Assembly: GCF_900176565.1 (NCBI RefSeq)
Contig: NZ_FXEH01000006.1
Coordinates: 62,001 to 126,000, forward strand
Length of the DNA stretch: 64,000 bases
Origin: Thalassobacillus devorans
Lineage (GTDB): Bacteria; Bacillota; Bacilli; Bacillales; Halobacillaceae
Reading direction: 5' to 3'
The notes below the pieces were generated by a model. That model was not told the origin of the DNA and did no database searches. It worked only from the letters and a program-made list of their open reading frames with translations. Every line of letters begins with the position of its first letter. Position 1 is the first letter of the stretch. Below are positions 25,242 to 34,571 of the stretch, piece by piece. The position numbers and the translations under genes were made by a program.

Positions 25242-26342
25242 CTATTTCTTAGACTTCCTTTTTCTTTTTATAAGCGCTCCTGCTAACACCAATATTGGAA
25301 TAAACAAGCCATGGGTCAAGGCGTATGGGAACCACGAAGTGCCTACAAAATTTTCGAAGTAAGCGACATCTGGATAAGCGACAATCGCTAAAACGACCAT
25401 TCCCATCCCTAAAGGCAATAATAAGGTGCGATAGTCGTCAATCAAAAGAAATTGAGCGATTCCTTTTGTGGAGGCGTAATACAGGATGATTAATTTGAAA
25501 AAGATAGTCACCATCCATACGATAGCAACAATAATCTCGATCCCTTCCCAAAAACCTGCAATATTAATTTTGCTCGCCAACTCATAACTTGGATAAGCAT
25601 TCAAAGCTGTAAGATCGCTTCCGAGAACGAGAATGCTTAGGAGGGTGATCATTGTCAAAAAAACACCGCCAATCAACATTCCAAAAACCCAGGCGTATTT
25701 TGCTTTATTCTTTTCTTTAACCTCGGGATAGATCATTAATAAAACGACCATCTCAAGAATAGGAGTACCAAGCATGGTGAAAGAGGTACTAATGATCGGC
25801 TTCAGGCCACTTCCAAAGATTGGCTGAAAGTTATCTGTTTCTATCTGGGGTGTTACAAACAAGAATAAGAAAAACAGAAGCAGGACGATAAAGCTGATGA
25901 ACATTTCAGAAGAACGCCCGATGGTCTCTATGCCTGAACGAGCTCCCATAATGACAACTAATAGAAAAAGGATAAGAGTAAATTGCAAAGGTGTTTCAGG
26001 CATGATTTGAGTGGTCATGAAATCACCAATATTCCTTAGTACCAGTGCGGCAAGGATATAGATGAATAAAATGTAAAACAAACTGATGCCTCTTCCAATC
26101 CAGGGGCCAAAACTATCGATGGTGACCTCTATAAATGTTTTGTTTTCATACAGGATACCGATTTTATGATACAAGAATATCAATAACATGCCGACAGCTA
26201 AGCTAAGCAAGGCAGCAATCCATCCGTCTTGCTGTGCCCCAGCTGCTAATGGACCGGGCACAATAAGGATAGAACTTCCAATTGTAAAAAGGATGACTAA
26301 ATACATGAATTGACGCGGGCTGATTGTGTTATTCCTGTACAT
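25242..26342 (-). CDS. Spore germination permease, GerAB/YndE family (second copy)
   Basis: A 366-residue inner-membrane protein of the amino-acid permease-like GerAB family, with about ten membrane segments. It begins with the family-typical SPRQFMYLVILFTIGSSILIVP. GerAB-type subunits bind the germinant within the receptor complex. It shares most of its sequence with the preceding gene in the operon and overlaps it by 14 bases. Last gene of the operon; no clear terminator is visible after it. The ligand is unknown. Confidence 0.93.
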   Translation of the reverse strand: MYRNNTISPRQFMYLVILFTIGSSILIVPGPLAAGAQQDGWIAALLSLAVGMLLIFLYHKIGILYENKTFIEVTIDSFGPWIGRGISLFYILFIYILAALVLRNIGDFMTTQIMPETPLQFTLILFLLVVIMGARSGIETIGRSSEMFISFIVLLLFFLFLFVTPQIETDNFQPIFGSGLKPIISTSFTMLGTPILEMVVLLMIYPEVKEKNKAKYAWVFGMLIGGVFLTMITLLSILVLGSDLTALNAYPSYELASKINIAGFWEGIEIIVAIVWMVTIFFKLIILYYASTKGIAQFLLIDDYRTLLLPLGMGMVVLAIVAYPDVAYFENFVGTSWFPYALTHGLFIPILVLAGALIKRKRKSKK

Positions 26343-27465
26343 TTCTGTCTACCTTTCCTTTTAGGGCAGGCTTCCCTTTAAGATTAGTTTTCTTTTTAAT
26401 TAATGCTCCAATTAAAAGCAGGAATGGCAGTAAGAGCCCATGCATTATTTTATAGGGAAAGACATTTCGGACAAATGTTTCAAAGTAAGCTACATCCGGA
26501 TACACAATGATAGACAGGACGATAAGTCCCATGCCTAAAGGGAGCAATAATACCCGGTAATCCTCTATATTCAAGAATTGAGCAATCCCTAAAGCCGCTC
26601 CATAATAAAGAATGATCAGCTTGAAAAATATGGTGAGCATCCATACAATTGCAACGATGATTTCGATTCCCTCTAAAAATCCTGCAATGTTGATTTTGCT
26701 TGCCAGTTCATAAACCGGATACTCATTCAACGCCGTCAAATCACTGCCAAGCACAAGGATGCTGAAAAGGGTGATCATCGACAAAAATCCTCCTCCGATA
26801 AGTAACCCTAAAAGCCAAGCCTGCCTTGCCTTTGTTTTTTCCTTTACTTTTGGATAAATCATCAATAAAACTACCATTTCAAGAACTGGGGTATTCATAA
26901 CCGTAAACGAACCTTGAATCATAGACTTTATCCCACTGCCGAACATAGGCTGGACATTATCCATCTCCAATTGTGGGGTAAGAAATAGGAATAGGAAAAG
27001 TAGCAGCAGGGAAATCCAGGTAATGAACATCTCTGCTGATCTTCCAATCACTTCAATTCCTAAACGGGCACCCAGAATCACCACAAGCATGAACAGAATA
27101 TGAGTGAATTGAAGCGGTGTTTCTTCAAGGATTTGAGTGGTCATGAAATCTCCTATATTCCTCAATACCAGAGATGCCAGGATATAAATGAACGCAAGGT
27201 GAAAAAAACAAATGACTCTCCCAAACCATTTTCCAAAAACATCAATGGTAGCTTCAATAAAGGTTCTATCTCCAATAGTGACTGCTATTTTATGGTAAAG
27301 AAGGATGAAAAGCACTCCTATGCTCATCCCCAGAAAAGAAGCTATCCAACCATCTTGATCTGCTGATTTTGCTAAAGGGGTAGGAACGATGAGGATGGAG
27401 CTTCCGATTAGGAACAGAATGACAAGGTACATGAATTGACGTGGGCTGATTACATTGTTGTCCAT
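26329..27465 (-). CDS. Spore germination permease, GerAB/YndE family (first copy)
   Basis: A 378-residue GerAB-family protein with ten predicted helices, closely similar to the next gene (shared SPRQFMYLVILF start, GSDLTALN, YELASKINIAGF and EGIEIIVAIVWM blocks), so the two arose by tandem duplication. It lies after the small D-like gene. Two B subunits in one receptor operon could widen or combine germinant recognition, as alternative B subunits are known to do in Bacillus. Confidence 0.93.
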   Translation of the reverse strand: MDNNVISPRQFMYLVILFLIGSSILIVPTPLAKSADQDGWIASFLGMSIGVLFILLYHKIAVTIGDRTFIEATIDVFGKWFGRVICFFHLAFIYILASLVLRNIGDFMTTQILEETPLQFTHILFMLVVILGARLGIEVIGRSAEMFITWISLLLLFLFLFLTPQLEMDNVQPMFGSGIKSMIQGSFTVMNTPVLEMVVLLMIYPKVKEKTKARQAWLLGLLIGGGFLSMITLFSILVLGSDLTALNEYPVYELASKINIAGFLEGIEIIVAIVWMLTIFFKLIILYYGAALGIAQFLNIEDYRVLLLPLGMGLIVLSIIVYPDVAYFETFVRNVFPYKIMHGLLLPFLLLIGALIKKKTNLKGKPALKGKVDRNVQE

Positions 27466-27496
27466 TACTGTCCACCCTCACTTTCCATTTAAAGAT

Positions 27497-27733
27497 TCAA
27501 GGGAATATGCTTTGCAGCCACGCATTGAAAGGAGCATAGAAAGCCTGGATCAAATCAAGTGGGTTATACAGATTTTTACCCATACTCTCTAAAATGCTGA
27601 CAATCGTGGCGGCAGCTAAGAATATACAAAAATATACTAAATCTTTCTTTTTATCCTTCTTTCTTAGTTTAGGAACTTCAATGAAAAAAACGGCAGTTGA
27701 AACAGATAGAATACCTAAAATCGGCCACATCAC
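27497..27733 (-). CDS. Small two-helix protein of the germination operon (D-subunit-like)
   Basis: A 78-residue protein with two hydrophobic helices separated by a Lys-rich loop (KLRKKDKKKD). Small two-helix D proteins are encoded in many ger operons of Bacillus and Clostridium and modulate receptor function. It lies three bases after gerAC and before gerAB. The assignment rests on position and layout more than on sequence motif. Confidence 0.75.
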   Translation of the reverse strand: MMWPILGILSVSTAVFFIEVPKLRKKDKKKDLVYFCIFLAAATIVSILESMGKNLYNPLDLIQAFYAPFNAWLQSIFP

Positions 27734-27736
27734 ACA

Positions 27737-28954
27737 CTATCCTTTCTTTTGAACTGGCTGTACAATTGTTCCTTTTCTTCTGATATCTAATTTCACTTCC
27801 ACTTTTACCACTGTTTCCTTGAAGTGCTCATCCCAGTTCTTTTCGACCTCTTTCCAATAAGTCGGGTTTTTTCTGGCAATCGTATTTCCAAACCCGAAGA
27901 TGTCGGTTTGATACTGCTCCTTGGCAGCTGTAATTGCTGCAGATATTTTCGTTTTGATATCCTCTTCAGCTTTATCAGCAATCTCTTGAAGGGTTTCCGG
28001 TTTTGTCAAATCCAAGTCGCATTGGATTTCACCCACGTTCCCTTCTGCTTCCAACGTCACAGTGATACTGGGGTTGCTGCCTGTCTTTGTTGCATCAATA
28101 GCGGCGTTAGTCCGTAAAATTTCTATTCCTATCTTTCCACTTTCTTTCTCTTCACAGGGAAAATTGATCAAGGTGCTTTTTACATTCCCGAGGATATAAT
28201 TATAGCCTTTGCTTTCATCTTCGTTCAGCCACCCAAGCATCCGGTCACCTTTGAAAACACTGAGGTGGTCAACATGGATACGAGCAGGAGAATCGACGTT
28301 CTCTACATTGGAGATATTATTCCCGGCCTCTTCACTTCCCTCTAAAAGAATACCTGTCAGTATCGGACTTTTCCCTGGGCTCCTTATATCTGAGACGATT
28401 TGGTCGATATAAACCCCATGAGTTGCAGCCCAGTGGGATTCAGCTGCTATAATACTATCCATGATTTTGTTGGCTGGGATTTTCTCATAGGCCGTTATGA
28501 CACTAAGAAGAGCTTCCACCTCGATATCTTTAGCTACGGTCACTAAAAAGCTGGTTCGAAATTCAGGATCCCGGTACAGTAAGTCCAGTGTAGGTAAGAT
28601 TCCTTCTTCGGCCAGGCCAGGTCCGATTATTAATAATCGTAATTGCGACATATAAATTTTTCTCGGTGCACTCAAAGTCATTTTTCGCAATGCTTCAAAA
28701 ATGGTTTCCCCCTCTGATTGATAAAGAGATACCGGCGGGCGTGTTGAAGGAGCTTCTGTAGCAATTTCAGAAGGATTGATCATTTGTACCACAAGCGAGT
28801 AGTTTCCTTCCTGTGTCTTATCAATACCCAAAGCTACCGCTATACCAAGGTCGTCCAGTTCCCGGCTGTTCCAGCATCCCGTGAGAAATAATAGACAAGC
28901 TAGAGTGATGAACAGCCGTTTGCTAATAGGAAGAAAAGAGAAATTATTGTTCAT
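27737..28954 (-). CDS. Ger(x)C family germination lipoprotein
   Basis: A 405-residue lipoprotein of the GerAC family, the third subunit of a germinant receptor. The lipobox LFLTGC places the lipidated Cys at residue 27, followed by WNSRELDDLGIAVALGIDKT, a family hallmark. The start at 28954 overlaps the gerA stop codon (ATGA); a longer form starting 26 codons earlier lies inside gerA and lacks a signal peptide. Confidence 0.93.
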   Translation of the reverse strand: MNNNFSFLPISKRLFITLACLLFLTGCWNSRELDDLGIAVALGIDKTQEGNYSLVVQMINPSEIATEAPSTRPPVSLYQSEGETIFEALRKMTLSAPRKIYMSQLRLLIIGPGLAEEGILPTLDLLYRDPEFRTSFLVTVAKDIEVEALLSVITAYEKIPANKIMDSIIAAESHWAATHGVYIDQIVSDIRSPGKSPILTGILLEGSEEAGNNISNVENVDSPARIHVDHLSVFKGDRMLGWLNEDESKGYNYILGNVKSTLINFPCEEKESGKIGIEILRTNAAIDATKTGSNPSITVTLEAEGNVGEIQCDLDLTKPETLQEIADKAEEDIKTKISAAITAAKEQYQTDIFGFGNTIARKNPTYWKEVEKNWDEHFKETVVKVEVKLDIRRKGTIVQPVQKKG

Positions 28955-30501
28955 TCTCCATTCCCCTTTCGACCGCTGGTCCGTTTTTCGTTTTGATGAG
29001 AGGTGGAGGAAGGTCTCGATAACAATCCCCAATGAGGAAAGCGAACGAGCACATCCTTTTGATCTTTAGGTACCAAAGGAGCAAGCGGAGACATATAAGG
29101 AACTCCGAATGACTGTAGACTGCAGAGATGGAGAACTAGTGCAATTAAGCCAAGGATGATACCATACAGCCCAAAAGTTGCGGCTAAAATCATCAAAGAA
29201 AATCGCAGCATCCGAACAGGGATAGCCATATTATAGGAAGGGAAGACGAAACTGCTGATTGCAGTAATTGCTACTACAATGACCATAGCAGGTGATACAA
29301 GACCTGCCTGGACAGCTGATTCTCCCAATACAAGCGCTCCAACAATCGATACGGCGGAACCGACAGCTTTCGGCAGCCGGACCCCTGCTTCGCGGAGAAT
29401 TTCAAACGTAGCTTCCATGAGGACAGCTTCCACAAAAGCAGGAAAAGGGACACCTTCCCGCTGGGCAGCCAAATTGATCAATAGAGGAGCAGGAATCATT
29501 TCCTGATGAAACGTCGTGATAGCAATATACAAAGATGGCATGAATAAAGCGATACAAAAAGCGAATAAACGCAACAGACGGATGAATGTTCCGATATCGT
29601 AGCGCTGATAATAATCTTCACTTGACTGCATGAAATTTACGAACAAGGCAGGTACGAGCAATACATTAGGCGTTCCATCTGTAATGATCGCCACTTTACC
29701 TTCTAACAGCCCGGCAGCAATCGCATCGGGACGCTCCGTATAATAAACTTTTGGAAAAGGAGAATAGGGAGGGTCCTCAATGAATTCCTCCAGATAGCCA
29801 CTTTCGAGCACACCATCGATATCGATGTTATCTAATCGGGCATGTACTTCTTTCACCACGCTTTCTTCAGCTGTATCCTGTATATAAATGACACTGACAT
29901 CCGTCACTGTCATTTTTCCTACTTTCTTGGCGTCTATGCGAAGCTTTGGATCTTTGATCTTTCTTCGCACCATGGCGGTATTCGTTCTTAAAGTCTCTGT
30001 AAAAGCCTCTTTAGGACCACGAATGACGCTTTCTGAGGTGGTTTCCTGTACACCACGGTCTTTCCAGCCTTTTGTGCTTGCTGCAATCGCTCTGGTTTCA
30101 TTGTCGAGCACTACAATTGTTTCTCCGGAAAGAAGCCGGAGTATTAATTCATCCATTTGTTTCAGCTCATATATTTCCCCGATAGGGAGGGTGGAATCTT
30201 TTATTGCTTCATAAATAGGTGAGATAGATAAATCCTCAGATGGTACTTCTACCATGACAACTTCGAGGATAAAATCCTGTACCGTATTTTTATCCACCAG
30301 TCCATCAATGTAAATGACAGCCCCGCTGGCTTTGGCTTTTTTGTTTAGAGTCATTCGTCTTGTAACCAAATCGGAGCCGTTGCCTAAAGTTTCCTTTATG
30401 AAGGCCAGGTTACTATCAAGATCGCTGCTGATTGCTCTCGCCAGGCTGGTGTCCAGTTGAACATCTTCTTTTGGTGTCCGGTTCTTTTTGCGCCGTTTCA
30501 T
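28951..30501 (-). CDS. GerA family spore germination protein (A subunit)
   Basis: A 516-residue A subunit of a nutrient germinant receptor in the spore inner membrane. The soluble N-terminal half (about residues 1-270) includes FILEVVMVEVPSEDLS; the C-terminal half has about five membrane segments with the conserved PSLYIAITTFHQEMIPAPLL and REAGVRLPKAVGSAVSIVGALVLGESAVQAG blocks. The start at 30501 is chosen for GAAGGAG 8 bases upstream; an ATG 15 codons earlier lacks a site. First gene of the operon, expected to be forespore-specific, although no clear sigma-G promoter was found. Confidence 0.93.
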   Translation of the reverse strand: MKRRKKNRTPKEDVQLDTSLARAISSDLDSNLAFIKETLGNGSDLVTRRMTLNKKAKASGAVIYIDGLVDKNTVQDFILEVVMVEVPSEDLSISPIYEAIKDSTLPIGEIYELKQMDELILRLLSGETIVVLDNETRAIAASTKGWKDRGVQETTSESVIRGPKEAFTETLRTNTAMVRRKIKDPKLRIDAKKVGKMTVTDVSVIYIQDTAEESVVKEVHARLDNIDIDGVLESGYLEEFIEDPPYSPFPKVYYTERPDAIAAGLLEGKVAIITDGTPNVLLVPALFVNFMQSSEDYYQRYDIGTFIRLLRLFAFCIALFMPSLYIAITTFHQEMIPAPLLINLAAQREGVPFPAFVEAVLMEATFEILREAGVRLPKAVGSAVSIVGALVLGESAVQAGLVSPAMVIVVAITAISSFVFPSYNMAIPVRMLRFSLMILAATFGLYGIILGLIALVLHLCSLQSFGVPYMSPLAPLVPKDQKDVLVRFPHWGLLSRPSSTSHQNEKRTSGRKGNGE

Positions 30502-30655
30502 GGAACTTGCTCCTTCACTCGGTCCTTTACCTTTTAGTGTGTACATCTATGGTTAATTTATTTATAAGGTGGGAATGCAGGAGCTTTTCGTTATCTATAG
30601 AAATATTTGAAAGTGAGAGAAAAAAATTACAAGTAAGCGATTGCTTTGTTTTAGT

Positions 30656-30683
30656 TTGAATTTCCTGTTTTTTATAGTAGAAT
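30656..30683 (+). promoter_or_regulatory. Likely promoter of the TRAP operon
   Basis: TTGAAT (30656-30661) and TAGAAT (30678-30683) spaced 16 bp. It would start transcription near 30690, giving a leader of about 120 bases with two hairpins. Confidence 0.5.
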
Positions 30684-30733
30684 ATATATGCTGCATAAGT
30701 ATCACTTTTTGCAAGAAACCTATGCAGAAACCC

Positions 30734-30764
30734 GATGAAATGTTTGAATATTTCATCAATTTTT
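30734..30764 (+). promoter_or_regulatory. Hairpin with T-run in the TRAP operon leader
   Basis: GATGAAAT and ATTTCATC make an 8-bp stem with an 8-base loop, followed by AATTTTT. It resembles a weak terminator placed about 50 bases before the first gene, so it may be an attenuator. Confidence 0.45.
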
Positions 30765-30810
30765 GCTAACATTATTTTACTAAGCAACTATTTGAAAGAG
30801 GGGGCTAATC

Positions 30811-31818
30811 ATGAAAAGAAGAAATTGGTTTTTAACTATGGCGATGTTGTTAACGCTTTCCTTGTTCCTTGCTGCCTGCGGCGGTGGAGAAGCTGGCGGC
30901 GGTGAAGAAGGCGGAGGAGATGAAGGTGGCGGCGATGAAGGCGGCGCATCCTTCATGAACATTCTGACTGGCGGGTCTCAAGGTACATATTACCCGCTTG
31001 GAGGAAGCTTCGCTACGATCATCAACTCGAATGTAGATGGAGCAGAGGCTAACGCAGTTTCTACTGGCGCGTCTGTAGAAAATATGAAAAAATTGCGTGA
31101 TGGCGATGGAGAATTGGCATTTACACAGACAGATATTGCTTCCTATGCAGCAGACGGCGAAGTAATGTTTGATGAGCCGATCGAAGGCATTCAGGCGATC
31201 GGGACCCTATATCCGGAAACAATTCAAATCGTAACCACAAAAGATACTGGCATTGAGACAGTGGAAGACTTGAAAGGAAAAGTCGTCTCTGTCGGTGCAC
31301 CAGGATCCGGTACGTACGCGAACGCTGAGAACATTCTTGAAATCCATGATATGACGATGGATGACATCGAGAAGCGCGATTTGGAATTTGGTGATTCAAC
31401 TTCCGGAATTCAGGACGGATCTATTGATGCTGCATTTATCACTGCGGGTACCCCAACAGGTGCGGTAGAAAGTCTTGCAGCAACTACGGATGTCAACATC
31501 GTGAAATTCGGCGATGGAAAAATCCAGGAGTTGATGGATAAGGTACCTTTCTATTCTGAAGATGAAATACCTGAAGGCACTTACGGATTAGATGAAGCGA
31601 TCCAGACCGTTGCTGTACAAGCAATGCTTGTTACAACTTCTGATATGGATGAAGATACTGTTTATGAAATCACGAAAGCTATTTTTGAAAACACGGATCA
31701 AATCACACATAGTAAAGGTGAAGTGATTACAGCTGATTCTGCCCTTAAGGGTGTTGGCATTGACGTACATCCCGGTGCACAAAAATACTTCGATGAAGCG
31801 GGCGTTTCTGCCGAATAA
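30811..31818 (+). CDS. TAXI-family TRAP transporter solute-binding lipoprotein
   Basis: A 335-residue extracellular binding protein. The lipobox SLFLAAC gives a lipidated Cys at residue 23, followed by a repeated Gly/Glu/Asp linker (about residues 24-47) and the TAXI domain, with FMNILTGGSQGTYYPLGG at its start. It delivers substrate to the fused TRAP permease encoded two genes downstream. Substrates of TAXI systems are largely unknown; glutamate or organic acids have been suggested. AAAGAGGGGGC precedes the ATG. A hairpin after the gene probably favours its expression over the rest. Confidence 0.93.
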   Translation: MKRRNWFLTMAMLLTLSLFLAACGGGEAGGGEEGGGDEGGGDEGGASFMNILTGGSQGTYYPLGGSFATIINSNVDGAEANAVSTGASVENMKKLRDGDGELAFTQTDIASYAADGEVMFDEPIEGIQAIGTLYPETIQIVTTKDTGIETVEDLKGKVVSVGAPGSGTYANAENILEIHDMTMDDIEKRDLEFGDSTSGIQDGSIDAAFITAGTPTGAVESLAATTDVNIVKFGDGKIQELMDKVPFYSEDEIPEGTYGLDEAIQTVAVQAMLVTTSDMDEDTVYEITKAIFENTDQITHSKGEVITADSALKGVGIDVHPGAQKYFDEAGVSAE

Positions 31819-31848
31819 TGAAAAGCCTTAAAGAGGATTATGGCTTGT

Positions 31849-31878
31849 GATAGACCGATATGATATCGGTCTATCTTT
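31849..31878 (+). terminator. Intercistronic hairpin after the TRAP binding-protein gene
   Basis: A perfect 12-bp stem GATAGACCGATA/TATCGGTCTATC with a TGA loop and a short T-run. It lies inside the operon, so it is likely a partial terminator or an mRNA 3' stabiliser that raises binding-protein levels. Confidence 0.75.
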
Positions 31879-31901
31879 TCTTGTGAGAAAGGATTTTCGG
31901 A

Positions 31902-32441
31902 ATGCGAAGAGCAGATATGAATAGGGGAATAGCAGCAGGTTTCATAATATTTCTTGTTTTTGCCGGTCTTGCTGTTTGGTTATTTTATCCCTGCCAATAT
32001 GTCCTTTCCTTCCAGAATAAACAGACAGAGGAATTTGCGGTTTTTGTTCCCTTAAAGGAAAGTGAGCATTTTCAAATCAAATTTACGCATTCGATTCATC
32101 TAAGTGATGTTATAGAGGAATACAAAGTGAAAGACGATAAACTGATACCAGTCCAGCTGATTTACGAAGATACAGCAGTAGGGATGCCTGGGAATGCATC
32201 AGAGGGAGAAGCTTTTGAATTAAAAGATGGAAAGTATTATATAACAGGGTTAAAGGGAGAACACGATTACATCGATCTTTCCGTCGGACAGGTTAAAGCG
32301 AACCATAGGATCATCTACAATGACTTGCAGTTTGCACTGAAGGACTATGTAGATGGCGGGACAATCGTTCGTATTCAGCCCCTCTATATCAACAACTGGG
32401 AACTTTTGAGAGGAGTGAACGTGCATGAGCAAGAAAGATGA
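31902..32441 (+). CDS. DUF1850 protein of the TRAP operon
   Basis: A 179-residue protein with one N-terminal membrane helix (about residues 9-28) and an external domain containing FTHSIHLSDVIEEYKV, the DUF1850 pattern. DUF1850 genes commonly lie between the TAXI binding protein and the fused permease, so it is probably an accessory subunit of this transporter. AAAGGA lies about 8 bases before the ATG. It overlaps the permease gene by 17 bases. Confidence 0.88.
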   Translation: MRRADMNRGIAAGFIIFLVFAGLAVWLFYPCQYVLSFQNKQTEEFAVFVPLKESEHFQIKFTHSIHLSDVIEEYKVKDDKLIPVQLIYEDTAVGMPGNASEGEAFELKDGKYYITGLKGEHDYIDLSVGQVKANHRIIYNDLQFALKDYVDGGTIVRIQPLYINNWELLRGVNVHEQER

Positions 32442-34533
32442 GACACTATCTACAGAAAAACAACAGGAAATCATGCAGAAGTACGATCCAGAGTCTTCCG
32501 TGCGTGAATTGACCGGTCTCTTGGCAAAAATCGTATTTTTTATCTTATTAGCATTTTCCATCTATCAATTATATACAACCACACTCAATCCGCTGCCTGC
32601 CCAGATTCATAGATCCATACACGTAGGGTTTGGCTTGGTATTAATATTTCTTTTATTCCCTGCAACAAAGAAAAACCGTATCAAAGGGAAAATAGCTTGG
32701 TATGATTTAGTCCTTGCTATACTTGGTTTTGGGGTAGGTGCCTACTGGCCACTATTTTATGAAGATATTATTACGCGTGCTGGTGACATGACTACACTCG
32801 ACTTTTATGTTGGCCTGTTAGCTGTTTTGCTCGTTTTGGAAGCGACAAGAAGAGCAGTTGGTTTGCCGATTACAATCATTGCCGCGCTTTTCCTTGTCTA
32901 TGCCTATTGGGGAAGACAAATGCCAGGCTTTTTGATTCATCGTGGTGTTAACCTGGACAGTCTGGTGCAGTCGATGTTCTTCACAACAGAAGGTATCCTG
33001 GGCACACCAATCGCGGTATCATCCACCTTCATATTCCTGTTCTTATTATTCGGTGCTTTTTTAGTGAAGACCGGGGTCGGACAGTACTTCAATGATTTGG
33101 CCGTAACACTTGCCGGGAAGCGGACAGGGGGTCCTGCAAAGGTCGCCATCTTTTCCAGTGCCTTGCAAGGCACAATCAGTGGTAGTTCTGTTGCCAATGT
33201 TGTTACTTCCGGTTCTTTCACAATTCCAATGATGAAACGGTTAGGGTACCGTCGTGAATTTGCCGGTGGGGTAGAAGCTGCTGCCTCTACAGGTGGTCAG
33301 TTAATGCCTCCAATCATGGGTGCCGCGGCGTTCCTTATGATTGAGTTCATCGGAATGGATTACTGGAGTATCGCTAAGGCTGCTGCAATACCCGCTTTGC
33401 TATATTTTACGGGTGTCTGGATCATGACCCACTTTGAAGCGAAGCGTACTGGCTTAAGTGGATTGTCAGATGATCAAATGCCGGATAGGAAAGAAGTTTT
33501 CAAGAAAATTTATCTCCTCCTGCCAATTGTGGCTATCGTTTTCTATTTGAGCAGTGGTCTAAGTGTTATGCGTGCTGCTATTTATGGAATTCTTACTACT
33601 ATCCTGGTAGGTATGATGAGAGAAGAAAAATTCCGAAAAATATATCCGATCGTATTTGGTGTCGTAGCCGTAGGGATGGGGCTTTATGGCTCACTTACAG
33701 GCGGATTTTCAGCTACTAGTTCGCTGGTTACAGCTACAATTGTAACCATCCTGGTCAGTTATCTTTTTGATGGAAATTTCAAAGAATCGATCGAGGCTTT
33801 AGTTGATGGGGCCCGCACAGCCCTAGGTGTAGTAGCGGCTACAGCAGCTGCTGGTATCATTGTCGGAGTCGTCACTAAAACCGGACTTGGTTTGAAGCTT
33901 GCAAACAGCTTAGTGTCATTAGCCAATGGGGAAATTCTGTTGACGCTATTCTTTACGATGCTTGCGGCTATTATATTAGGGATGGGTTCCCCAACGACGG
34001 CGAACTACATCATCACTTCTACGATTGCCGCACCAGCTCTTATCCTGCTCGGAATAGCTGACCTGCCGGCGCACATGTTTGTGTTCTACTTCGGAATTGT
34101 GGCAGACATTACGCCTCCGGTAGCGCTTGCTGCATTCGCTGCATCCGGGGTAGCAAGCTCAGAGCCGATTCGAACCGGGGTGAATGCCGCAAAACTTGCA
34201 ATTGCTGCCTTCATCATTCCGTACATGTTTGTATTAGAACCGAAGCTATTGATGATTGATACAACAACAACAGAATTGTTATGGATCATTTTTACCGCTA
34301 TTTGTGGAATGCTTGCTATTGGTGCCGGATTAATCGGCTACTGGTTCCGTGAACTGATGTGGTTTGAGCGGATCATTTCTTTAGCAGGCGGACTGACATT
34401 AATTTATCCTGGCGGTTATTCTGATGTTATTGGTCTATCCGCATTCGCTCTTATCCTTGGCTTGCAGTTTCTGCTTAAACGAGATAAGCTTGGCGTGCCA
34501 GTGGAAAGAAGAGGAAGAAAGGCAAGAGCATAA
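32425..34533 (+). CDS. TRAP transporter fused permease (4TM+12TM)
   Basis: A 702-residue membrane protein joining the small and large TRAP permease subunits, as usual for TAXI systems. After a hydrophilic N-terminus (about 45 residues) come some 16 hydrophobic segments. Conserved regions include GTISGSSVANVVTSGSFTIP, AAASTGGQLMPPIMGAAAFL and GMGSPTTANYIITSTIAAPA. It couples uptake to a Na+ gradient in known TRAP systems, which would suit a salt-loving host. AGAGGAGTGAACGTGC precedes the ATG. A terminator follows the stop. Confidence 0.93.
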   Translation: MSKKDETLSTEKQQEIMQKYDPESSVRELTGLLAKIVFFILLAFSIYQLYTTTLNPLPAQIHRSIHVGFGLVLIFLLFPATKKNRIKGKIAWYDLVLAILGFGVGAYWPLFYEDIITRAGDMTTLDFYVGLLAVLLVLEATRRAVGLPITIIAALFLVYAYWGRQMPGFLIHRGVNLDSLVQSMFFTTEGILGTPIAVSSTFIFLFLLFGAFLVKTGVGQYFNDLAVTLAGKRTGGPAKVAIFSSALQGTISGSSVANVVTSGSFTIPMMKRLGYRREFAGGVEAAASTGGQLMPPIMGAAAFLMIEFIGMDYWSIAKAAAIPALLYFTGVWIMTHFEAKRTGLSGLSDDQMPDRKEVFKKIYLLLPIVAIVFYLSSGLSVMRAAIYGILTTILVGMMREEKFRKIYPIVFGVVAVGMGLYGSLTGGFSATSSLVTATIVTILVSYLFDGNFKESIEALVDGARTALGVVAATAAAGIIVGVVTKTGLGLKLANSLVSLANGEILLTLFFTMLAAIILGMGSPTTANYIITSTIAAPALILLGIADLPAHMFVFYFGIVADITPPVALAAFAASGVASSEPIRTGVNAAKLAIAAFIIPYMFVLEPKLLMIDTTTTELLWIIFTAICGMLAIGAGLIGYWFRELMWFERIISLAGGLTLIYPGGYSDVIGLSAFALILGLQFLLKRDKLGVPVERRGRKARA

Positions 34534-34534
34534 C

Positions 34535-34571
34535 AAAGCGGCCTGCGCGTGCAGGCTGCTTTTGTTCTTTT
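34535..34571 (+). terminator. Terminator after the TRAP operon
   Basis: A GCCTGC/GCAGGC core stem extended by AAGC/GCTT, then T-rich sequence, between two convergent genes. Confidence 0.8.

Larger units (their letters stand above)
30502..30810. other. Gene-free stretch between divergent ger operon and TRAP operon
   Basis: It holds the 5' regions of both operons. On the plus strand are a promoter (30656-30683) and a leader with two inverted repeats: CTGCATA/TATGCAG (30691-30697, 30721-30727) and GATGAAAT/ATTTCATC (30734-30741, 30750-30757). No coding sequence was found. Confidence 0.6.
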
